From positions 124,001-188,000 of the forward strand of contig NZ_AP023423.1 in NCBI RefSeq assembly GCF_021654335.1: 64,000 bases of DNA, read 5' to 3'. Numbering within the stretch: position 1 is the first letter of the stretch; the number at the start of each line of letters is the position of its first letter. Position numbers and translations under genes: made by a program. This DNA comes from Sideroxyarcus emersonii. GTDB taxonomy: Bacteria; Pseudomonadota; Gammaproteobacteria; Burkholderiales; Gallionellaceae. Under the pieces are notes generated by a model, which was given only the letters and a program-made list of their open reading frames with translations, did not search any database and had not been told where the DNA came from. Of this stretch, positions 49,985 through 56,680 are shown piece by piece.

Positions 49985-51224
49985 CCTGCGCTTCCGCGTC
50001 GCGTATTTTTACGCGGTCTTCGGCGCGGGCATCAGTATCCTGCTGTCGGGCTGGGTGTTCCTGGCGGTGGAGGAGATCGGGCATCGCCTCATGGACGAGG
50101 CGATGCGCAAGGAGGTCAACGAGACCGCCGAGCGTCCGGTGTTCATCGAGCCGAACACCGTCTCCATCAAGGGCTACTATGTTTCCCGGACCTCGCACAG
50201 CCAGAACATCCCGCCCGAGATCGAGAATCTGGAGCCGGGCAGCTACAACCTGAGCATCGGCGAGATCGACTACCGCGTGCTGGTCGCCGACAAGAACAAC
50301 GTGCGCTATTTCATGATGTTCGACACCGAGAACCAGCACCTGCACGAAGCCGAGTTCTTCCGCTACGTGGCGATCTTCGCCGTGTTCATGATCGTCAGTT
50401 CCTCGGCGGGCGGCTTCTGGCTGGCCAGCCGGGTCACCGCCTCGGTCACCCGCCTGGCCAAGCAGGTCGGGCAGGCCGGCCCGCGCGACCTGGAGCTGTC
50501 GCTGATCAAGCTGACCAGCAACGACGAAGTGGGCGAACTGGCACGAGCTTTCGACCGCTACCTGCGCCGCTTGCGCGAATTCATCGAGCGCGAGAATTAC
50601 TTCACCGCCGACGTCAGCCACGAGTTGCGCACGCCGCTCGCCATCATGCTGGGCACGGTCGAGTTGCTGGAACAGGACGGAACGTTGACGGCCAAGCAGA
50701 AAGAACGCGTTTCGCGCATTCGCCGCGCCGCGCAGGACATGATCGACCTCACCTCGGCGCTGCTGCTGATGGCGCGCGAACACCAAAACGGCGGGGATGA
50801 ACAACCCTGCAATGTTGCCGATGTCGCGCTGTCCTGCGTCGAGAAACACCGGCACCTGATCGGCGGTCGGCCGATCCGCATGGAGGTGGAGTTGATCGAC
50901 CAGCCCAGCCTGATCGTCGAACGCCCGCTGCTCGAAATCGTCATCGGCAACCTGATCCGCAATGCCCTGTTCCATACCGAGACAGGTTCCGTGCTGCTGC
51001 GGCTCGAATCCGGCAAGCTGACGGTGATCGACACCGGCGCCGGCATGCGCCCCGAGGAGCTGGAACGCGCGCTCGAGCGCTATTACAAGGGGGCGACCAG
51101 CGCCGGGGCGGGGGTCGGCCTGTCGCTGGTCAAGCGCATCTGCGATCGCTACGGCTGGCGCATCTCCCTGGACAGCAAGGAAGGGCAGGGCACGTCGGCC
51201 GAAATCGCGTTTTCACCGACCTGA
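49968..51224 (+). CDS. Sensor histidine kinase paired with the OmpR-type regulator
   Basis: Membrane sensor kinase, 418 residues, overlapping the regulator gene by 17 bases. Span 1 is at about 14-36, a periplasmic input domain of about 90 residues at 37-125, and span 2 at about 127-150. Then come a HAMP region, the HisKA domain with phospho-acceptor H218 (VSHELRTPLA), and a HATPase domain (N-box NLIRNALFH; G1 DTGAGM; G2 GAGVGLSL). The periplasmic part contains no CXXCH or obvious metal motif. The ligand is unknown. The stop lies 443 bases before the first cyc2-like gene. Confidence 0.93.
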   Translation: MLQTNSLRFRVAYFYAVFGAGISILLSGWVFLAVEEIGHRLMDEAMRKEVNETAERPVFIEPNTVSIKGYYVSRTSHSQNIPPEIENLEPGSYNLSIGEIDYRVLVADKNNVRYFMMFDTENQHLHEAEFFRYVAIFAVFMIVSSSAGGFWLASRVTASVTRLAKQVGQAGPRDLELSLIKLTSNDEVGELARAFDRYLRRLREFIERENYFTADVSHELRTPLAIMLGTVELLEQDGTLTAKQKERVSRIRRAAQDMIDLTSALLLMAREHQNGGDEQPCNVADVALSCVEKHRHLIGGRPIRMEVELIDQPSLIVERPLLEIVIGNLIRNALFHTETGSVLLRLESGKLTVIDTGAGMRPEELERALERYYKGATSAGAGVGLSLVKRICDRYGWRISLDSKEGQGTSAEIAFSPT

Positions 51225-51270
51225 GCGGATAATCCTTCAAAGTTGATCGGGCACGCATTTTAAAAAGGCG

Positions 51271-51336
51271 CGTCATACCGGCGAAGGTCGGTATCCAGCA
51301 AAAGCACACTGGATTCCGGCCTTCGCCGGAATGACG
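51271..51336. repeat. Long inverted repeat (28-bp arms, imperfect)
   Basis: CGTCATACCGGCGAAGGTCG... at 51271-51298 is the near-perfect complement of the segment at 51309-51336, which ends GAATGACG; the spacer is 10 bases. Such CCGGCGAA(A/G)GCCGG elements ending in GTCAT/ATGAC are dispersed in many betaproteobacteria. No T-tract follows. It may stop or stabilize the kinase transcript and separates it from cyc2-1. Confidence 0.7.
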
Positions 51337-51510
51337 ACGGATGTGTGTAGTGGGTAACGGCAGGTCAGTGCCGGATCATTGTCCCTGGCATAGCTGAAGG
51401 GTCAGGGCGAACAGACTTGAACTTCAATCGGGCGGATAAAAGGCGGGTGGATCGCCTGTCAATCCAGGCCCGAATGCTTGACAAAACAATTCTGTTGCAA
51501 TAAACACAAA

Positions 51511-51565
51511 TTAACGCTTATTTAACTATTGATTTACAAGGACTTTACAAAGCCATTGCTAGTAT
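51511..51565 (+). promoter_or_regulatory. Four 11-bp-spaced TTNAC repeats and extended -10, cyc2-1
   Basis: TTAAC at 51511, TTAAC at 51522, TTTAC at 51533 and TTTAC at 51544, each exactly 11 bp apart. The -10 TAGTAT is at 51560-51565, preceded by TTGC, so the extended form TTGnTAGnAT. No -35 at the usual place. The last repeat ends 11 bases before the -10, the layout of PhoB-type activated promoters. A further TTGAC at 51478 is in phase (33 bp upstream). The leader to the ATG is about 100 bases. Confidence 0.75.
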
Positions 51566-51667
51566 TCACGGCAACCTGTGCGAGTAATTCGCATTAATCG
51601 CGCATGGTGAGCATCCGGCTCGGGGAGTTTTCGATCCCTGCATTTTAATCTCTGGAGGAGAAACGCA

Positions 51668-53005
51668 ATGAAGAAAGTCGTACTGACACTGGCAGGCGTC
51701 ATGGCTGCCGCCGCATTTGCACCAGAAGCATCTGCCCTTCCCGTTTTCGCACGTCAAACCGGCATGGCCTGTTCCGCATGTCACTTCCAGCACTTCCCGC
51801 TGTTGAACAGCTTCGGTCGTGCATTCAAGTCCGCCGGCTTCACCATGATGGGCGCACAGGCCAAGGTCGAAGGCGACCGCCTGTCCATCCCGGCTGAACT
51901 GAACATGGCCATGCTGACCAGCCTGGGCTATGTGAAGGACAATTCCACTCCTGTTGCCGCTCCTACTACTGGCCATAATGCTGGTAATGGCGCGTTCTAC
52001 CTGCCCGGCGTGGCTGGCGAGGCTTCCCTGTTCGTTGGTGGCCGCATCAGCGATTTTGCCGGCTTCCTGTCCGAGATCACCTTGGCACCGGGCGCTGCAA
52101 TCGATTCCGCCAAGACAGCAATCTTGCCGGAAGTGGCTGACGGGATCCGCGCCGGTCTGGTTCCGTTCGCAACCAACGGTCAGGGCGCATCCTATGGCTT
52201 CGAGTACCTGAATACCGGCGCCAACGCCATCCACTCCATCACCAACACCGTGGGTAACCCGCTGGGCGCCGCACCTGGCGGCAACGAGTTCATCAACGCC
52301 GTGTCTGCGCAGCAATATATCGGCACCGCAACGGCTGCTGACGGTATTGCCTTGGTGGCCAACAGCGATCATGGTTTCATCAACCTGACCAAATTCAACA
52401 TGACCGGCATTGCAACTGGTCAGGGTGCATCTCTGGGTTCCACCTATGCTCGCTTGGCTGCTGTGTTTGACGTGGCTGGCTGGGATTCGGCGATCGGTGT
52501 GCAGAGCTGGAGCGGTTCTTCTTTGAATAATACTGGTGCTGCTGCTGACCCAATCACTGGCGTTGTGACGGCAGGTACTTCTATTATGCAGAGCTCCAAA
52601 GCGACAGCAATTGATGGTCAGATGCAAGGCGATCTGGGCGGCATGCCCACCGGTTTCTACTTCAGCTACGCAACAGCTCCGGTTGATACCGCAGTCGCTG
52701 GTGGAAATGCATTCAACGCAGGTACTCTGACTAAGAGTTCCTTCAACGTCGATGCAGAGATCGGTGTGATTCCTGAAGTCGCCACGGTTGGTGCTGCGAT
52801 CCGTCGCGCCAATTCCGGCGTTGCAACTGCGGCTGGTGGTAATGCATCCGACAACGCGATCTATCTGACCGCGACCTACAAGATCGCACAGAACATGCTG
52901 GCTCGTCTGTCGTACGTGAAGCAGAGTGGCGATGTCTGGACTGCAGCCGCTACCGGTGCAACCGGCAGCCAAACCACTGCCATCAACCTGTACACCCTGT
53001 TCTAA
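51668..53005 (+). CDS. Cyc2-like outer-membrane cytochrome-porin, copy 1
   Basis: Monoheme cytochrome fused to a porin, 445 residues. Signal peptide to about residue 23 (FAPEASA), then the heme domain FARQTGMACSACHFQHFP with C35-S-A-C38-H39, a second conserved H42 and conserved M61. From about residue 80 the protein is Gly/Ala-rich with alternating strands and ends in Phe (INLYTLF), as outer-membrane barrels do. This is the architecture of Cyc2, the surface iron oxidase of Acidithiobacillus, Gallionellaceae and Zetaproteobacteria. A GGAGGAG site precedes the ATG. Other cytochrome-porin families are possible, so the Fe(II) role is inferred. Confidence 0.82.
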   Translation: MKKVVLTLAGVMAAAAFAPEASALPVFARQTGMACSACHFQHFPLLNSFGRAFKSAGFTMMGAQAKVEGDRLSIPAELNMAMLTSLGYVKDNSTPVAAPTTGHNAGNGAFYLPGVAGEASLFVGGRISDFAGFLSEITLAPGAAIDSAKTAILPEVADGIRAGLVPFATNGQGASYGFEYLNTGANAIHSITNTVGNPLGAAPGGNEFINAVSAQQYIGTATAADGIALVANSDHGFINLTKFNMTGIATGQGASLGSTYARLAAVFDVAGWDSAIGVQSWSGSSLNNTGAAADPITGVVTAGTSIMQSSKATAIDGQMQGDLGGMPTGFYFSYATAPVDTAVAGGNAFNAGTLTKSSFNVDAEIGVIPEVATVGAAIRRANSGVATAAGGNASDNAIYLTATYKIAQNMLARLSYVKQSGDVWTAAATGATGSQTTAINLYTLF

Positions 53006-53226
53006 ATTGCCGTTCGTCCGCTGCGTATGCAAGTACGTAGCGGATGGCGCAAGGAAACAGTCGTACATCGTTGCTGCAAGGTGTTCGAACAAGAACGACA
53101 AAATATAAAACTGCCGTCGTGCAGGTGAATCGAAACAGGCCTGCAAGCTGTTGCCAGGTGGGGAGCCTGAAGCGGGTTGCAACATGAGGCTGATCGATGC
53201 ATCAAAGCGATGAGTGGTAGCAATAC
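53006..53226. other. Trailer of cyc2-1
   Basis: About 220 bases between the cyc2-1 stop and its terminator. No gene, repeat or structure that I can support; presumably 3' untranslated RNA. Confidence 0.4.
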
Positions 53227-53258
53227 ATAGGGAGACTTCGGTCTCCCTATTTTTTTTG
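53227..53258 (+). terminator. Terminator after cyc2-1
   Basis: ATAGGGAGAC and GTCTCCCTAT form a 10-bp stem with TTCG tetraloop, followed by eight T. Confidence 0.95.
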
Positions 53259-53413
53259 CTGCTTGTCTTTCGGCTGGGGGCGTACCCGACGATGATCCTG
53301 CACGGCAGGTAATCCATTGCTCAGTAAATCGCTCTTTCTGCGTTAGAATGCCGAATCTGCTGCGCGGAGATATCGGCTGGCCGCAGATATTTTTACCATA
53401 CCAATCTTATAAG

Positions 53414-53451
53414 TTAACGCTTATATGACAAATAAATAACCATAAATTAAT
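53414..53451 (+). promoter_or_regulatory. Second, weaker 11-bp repeat array upstream of cyc2-2
   Basis: TTAAC at 53414, ATGAC at 53425, ATAAC at 53436 and TTAAT at 53447, again at exactly 11-bp steps. The matches are poorer than in the proximal array. It starts 63 bp before the proximal array, which is not a multiple of 11. It could be an auxiliary regulator site. Confidence 0.45.
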
Positions 53452-53476
53452 AAATTGGTGTATCCAAAACACCAAA

Positions 53477-53531
53477 TTGACTTTTGCTTAACGTCCTTTT
53501 GACGTTTTCTTAACTTTCGCGTTGATAGCAT
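53477..53531 (+). promoter_or_regulatory. Four 11-bp-spaced TTNAC repeats and extended -10, cyc2-2
   Basis: TTGAC at 53477, TTAAC at 53488, TTGAC at 53499 and TTAAC at 53510, each 11 bp apart. The -10 TAGCAT is at 53526-53531, preceded by TTGA (extended form), at the same offset (49 bp from the first repeat) as in cyc2-1. The leader to the ATG is about 90 bases. Confidence 0.75.
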
Positions 53532-53622
53532 GCGACTCCCTGTTAATCGAAGGGTTATACCCTTTTGGTTCGAGGGAATTAGCGTGTCGTTCAACCAATT
53601 ATTCGAAAGAGGAGAAAACGTA

Positions 53623-54864
53623 ATGAAGAAAGTCGTACTGTCACTGGCGGGGGTGTTGGCAGCAGGCGCATTTGCACCGGAAGCATCGGCCTTGCCCGTG
53701 TTTGCCCGTCAAACCGGCATGGCCTGTAGCGGGTGTCACTTCAACCATGCGCCGTTGCTGAATGCATTCGGACGCTCGTTCAAGTCTTCCGGCTACACAT
53801 TGATGGGCGCGCAGGGCAAGATCGAAGGCGAGAACGTCTCGATCCCCGATACGCTCAACATGGGCGTGTTGACCACTGCGGGTTATGAAAAAGTCCAGAA
53901 TACCCAGGGCAAGTGGTCGTTGCCTTCCTCGGGCGGCGAACTGTCGCTGTTCTACGGCGGCCGCATCACCGACAACATGGGCTTCTTGTCCGAGCTGAGC
54001 ACGGTTGGCGCGGCTGCGGCAACCGGCGCAGCCAAGCTGTTGTGGATGCCGGAAGTGGCAGGTGCCAAGGTCGGCCTGGTGCTGGATACCAATAACGGCC
54101 AGGGCGTGGCACACGGCTTCGAGGTCCTGAACACCGGCGCGGTCAACGTACACAAGATCGCCATCGGCCAGACGCATATCAATGCCTACTCCGCCGCGCA
54201 GTGGATGGGTACCAACAATGCCACGACCGGGGTGTCCTTGGTCGGCTCGCATGAGACGGGCTTCTTCAACTTCTCCGCCTACGACGTTGCACCGCAATCG
54301 ATGGGCGCGGGTGCAAGCAACATGCCGCTGCACTACGGCCGTCTGGCCGGTCTGTTCGACGTGGCCGGCTTCGATATGGGAGCGGGCGTGCAGCGCTGGT
54401 ACGGCAATACCAACGCGATCCAGTTCAACGTGGCACAGGCGGCCATGCTGGCAGGCAAGTATGACGCCACCGTGTTCGACGTGCAGGCACAGGGCGAGAT
54501 CGCGGGCATGTCCACCGGTCTGTATGCGTCGTACGGTGTGGCGCCAGTGGGTTCCATGTTCGGACAAGGTACCTTGCCGATTGCCGCCAACGCGTTCAAG
54601 GCTAAATCCCTGAACATGGCGATGGACATGAATGTCGGCTTCGACCTGATCGCACGCGCTGCGTTGCGCCGCGCTACCAACGGCCAGGACGGATTGGCCG
54701 ACAATGCGGTGATGATCGGCGTGATCTATGAATATGCCCAGAACGTCGAACTGCACCTGACCCGCACCAACAACTACGGCGATCACTACAATCCTGCCAT
54801 GAATGCGGCTGCGACCGGTCTTGGCAAGGCGACGACATCGCTGCTGGCGGAGATCCTGTTCTGA
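53623..54864 (+). CDS. Cyc2-like outer-membrane cytochrome-porin, copy 2
   Basis: Paralogue of copy 1, 413 residues. The same signal peptide type (FAPEASA) is followed by the heme motif C35-S-G-C38-H39 with conserved H42 and M61 (LMGAQGKIEG). The barrel part again has Gly/Ala-rich alternating strands and a C-terminal Phe (SLLAEILF). It is shorter than copies 1 and 3, suggesting shorter surface loops. The frame is open upstream to 53530, but the signal peptide and AGAGGAG site fix the start at 53623. It has its own promoter and terminator. The iron oxidase role is inferred from the family. Confidence 0.82.
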   Translation: MKKVVLSLAGVLAAGAFAPEASALPVFARQTGMACSGCHFNHAPLLNAFGRSFKSSGYTLMGAQGKIEGENVSIPDTLNMGVLTTAGYEKVQNTQGKWSLPSSGGELSLFYGGRITDNMGFLSELSTVGAAAATGAAKLLWMPEVAGAKVGLVLDTNNGQGVAHGFEVLNTGAVNVHKIAIGQTHINAYSAAQWMGTNNATTGVSLVGSHETGFFNFSAYDVAPQSMGAGASNMPLHYGRLAGLFDVAGFDMGAGVQRWYGNTNAIQFNVAQAAMLAGKYDATVFDVQAQGEIAGMSTGLYASYGVAPVGSMFGQGTLPIAANAFKAKSLNMAMDMNVGFDLIARAALRRATNGQDGLADNAVMIGVIYEYAQNVELHLTRTNNYGDHYNPAMNAAATGLGKATTSLLAEILF

Positions 54865-54961
54865 TGGCGGAAGTCCGAGCAATATGCAGCATGCGTAACT
54901 GCAAGGCAGCTGGACTCGGGTAAATTTGGAAGAGAGTTCGCTGTTGCGCAAATGCAACACT

Positions 54962-54990
54962 CAGGGAGGCCGCGGCCTCCCTGTTTTTTT
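54962..54990 (+). terminator. Terminator after cyc2-2
   Basis: CAGGGAGGCC and GGCCTCCCTG form a 10-bp perfect stem, followed by seven T. Confidence 0.95.
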
Positions 54991-55085
54991 GCAGGAAAAA
55001 ATAAAACAATCAATAAAAACAAATTATTGATATCCAACATCCAACAAGATTTGTTTGCCAGTCTGGCTAAATTGGCAATTTATAA

Positions 55086-55148
55086 TTAACTTATATTTAA
55101 CTGTTGCTTAACGCTTTCTTGACTTTGAGAAAGTGCGATTGCTAGCAT
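55086..55148 (+). promoter_or_regulatory. Four 11-bp-spaced TTNAC repeats and -10, cyc2-3
   Basis: TTAAC at 55086, 55097 and 55108 and TTGAC at 55119, each 11 bp apart. The extended -10 TTGCTAGCAT ends at 55148. Here the -10 is 8 bp further away than in copies 1 and 2, so the last repeat (TTGACT, 55119-55124) sits 18 bp before it and can serve as a normal -35. The leader to the ATG is about 100 bases. Confidence 0.75.
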
Positions 55149-55248
55149 GCGCCCCCTAAATTTGTACACCCAGGAAATCAAAACCAAGCAGCACAAGGGT
55201 GTCGGTTTGGAAACATTCAACTCAATTATCCGATAGGGGAGAACCGCA

Positions 55249-56562
55249 ATGAAGAAAATCGTACTGTCGCTGACAGGCGTGATGGCAGCATCCATTTTCG
55301 CACCTGAAGCATCGGCACTGCCGGCATTTGCCCGGCAAACCGGCATGGCTTGCAACGCCTGCCACGCGATGCACTTCCCGGTGCTGAACAGCTTCGGACG
55401 CGCATTCAAGGCGTCCGGCTATACCATGATGGGCGCACAAGGCAAGGTCGAGGGCGACAACCTGTCGCTCCCCGATACGCTGAACGCGGCCGTGCTGCTG
55501 AAGTACCGTTACCAGAAGGACAACACGACAGGCGTCGCGGGTGCCGGCAAGACAGCGCCGACCACCAATTCTAACGGCATGTGGCAGATGGGCGACGAGT
55601 TCAGCCTGTTCTTCGGCGGCCGCATGGCTGAAGGAGACCATATCAAGATCGGCTTCCTGATGGAAAACAACGTGGCGAACGTCGGCAGTGCAGGCAACCT
55701 GGTTGCCGGCCTGCGCATCCCCATCGTGGTAGACGAAGGTGCAATGAAGTTCCTGGCGATCCCGTTTACGACCGACACTCTGGGCGTGACCTACGGCTTC
55801 GAACTGTCCAGCGGCGGCCTGGCGCGCGCAAACCGCTGGTCGGAGAACCGCCGGGAAACCTCGGCTGTGCAATATAACGCGGACCGCGGCGGCGCGATGT
55901 TCGGTTCGGCTACAGGCTACGGTGCCGGCGCGGCATCCGGCCACGCATTCGTGGTGCAGAACGACCTGTTCTTCGTCAATTACACCCTGTGGTCCTCTTC
56001 GTTCGCGCCCGGTGCGAACGGCGGTGCGGTAGCTTCCACCAACTACGGGCAGCGCTATATCCGCGCAGCCATGACTCCCAGCTTCGGCGGTTTTGATTTC
56101 GTGGCCGGCGTGGGCAAGGAAAGCGGTACTTCATATGGCAACCTGGCCCAGGCGCAAGTCGAAGCAAGGCAGACCTTCATCGACCTGCAAGCGCAGGGCG
56201 AGATCGCCGGAATGGAAACGGGCATCTACTTCCAGAACGCCAAAGCGCCAGTTTGCAGTGCAGCCGTTCTCGCTGCGAACTGCGTACACAATACCGGTGC
56301 ATTCGACCGCAAGGCGACAACGCTGGGTGCGGAGTTCGGCGTGATCCCGCATGCGCTGTCATTGGGTATCGCATACCGCAAGGCTGACAATGGCGGTGTG
56401 CGCGGCTTCGAAGGCGACAATGCGGTCAACGTGTCGGCGGTGTACGATCTGTTCCAGAACGTGGCGCTGCATGCGAACTACGTCAAGTACAGCGGCAGTG
56501 CGACGAACGTGGCCAATCCGCTGAAGAACATGTATCTGCTGATGCTGGAAGCGGCCTGGTAA
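55249..56562 (+). CDS. Cyc2-like outer-membrane cytochrome-porin, copy 3
   Basis: Third paralogue, 437 residues. Signal peptide as in the others, heme motif C35-N-A-C38-H39, conserved H42 and M61 (MMGAQGKVEG). The barrel ends in an aromatic residue, here Trp (LMLEAAW). Unlike copies 1 and 2 it carries two extra cysteines, C336 and C345 (PVCSAAVLAANC), probably in a loop, which could form a disulfide or bind a metal. A GGGGAG site precedes the ATG. The leader closely resembles that of copy 2 just before the start codon, showing duplication of the whole module. Confidence 0.82.
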   Translation: MKKIVLSLTGVMAASIFAPEASALPAFARQTGMACNACHAMHFPVLNSFGRAFKASGYTMMGAQGKVEGDNLSLPDTLNAAVLLKYRYQKDNTTGVAGAGKTAPTTNSNGMWQMGDEFSLFFGGRMAEGDHIKIGFLMENNVANVGSAGNLVAGLRIPIVVDEGAMKFLAIPFTTDTLGVTYGFELSSGGLARANRWSENRRETSAVQYNADRGGAMFGSATGYGAGAASGHAFVVQNDLFFVNYTLWSSSFAPGANGGAVASTNYGQRYIRAAMTPSFGGFDFVAGVGKESGTSYGNLAQAQVEARQTFIDLQAQGEIAGMETGIYFQNAKAPVCSAAVLAANCVHNTGAFDRKATTLGAEFGVIPHALSLGIAYRKADNGGVRGFEGDNAVNVSAVYDLFQNVALHANYVKYSGSATNVANPLKNMYLLMLEAAW

Positions 56563-56625
56563 GCAGCGGGAAAGGCAGTCCGGGCCGGGCAAAAACAAAG
56601 GTTCGGCTGCTGTTTCGCTACCGTG

Positions 56626-56662
56626 AAAAAGAAAGGGAGACACCAGTCTCCCTTTCTTTTTT
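56626..56662 (+). terminator. Terminator after cyc2-3
   Basis: GAAAGGGAGAC and GTCTCCCTTTC form an 11-bp stem around ACCA, followed by TTTTTT; an A-run upstream may make it work for ppc on the other strand too. Confidence 0.95.
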
Positions 56663-56680
56663 GCCACGGTAGATTGACGA

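Noticed and set aside
51478..51506. TTGACA at 51478 as -35 of a standard cyc2-1 promoter
   Set aside because: The hexamer at 17 bp (TAAACA) is a poor -10, while the extended -10 at 51556-51565 is shared by all three copies. TTGAC here fits better as an in-phase repeat.
51566..53317. 583-codon open frame on the minus strand across cyc2-1
   Set aside because: It is antisense to a gene with signal peptide, heme motif and promoter. The translation is Cys/His/Ser-rich without domains. G+C-rich codon bias commonly opens the antisense frame.
55086..55123. Chance A+T-richness as the explanation of the TTNAC arrays
   Set aside because: Not fully excluded, but exact 11-bp steps four times in each of three places, with a shared extended -10, is more than base composition would give. 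A genome-wide count would be decisive.
51668..56562. MtoAB/MtrAB-type multiheme porin-cytochrome conduit
   Set aside because: Each protein has only one CXXCH and is itself the barrel; no decaheme protein or separate MtrB-like porin is present.
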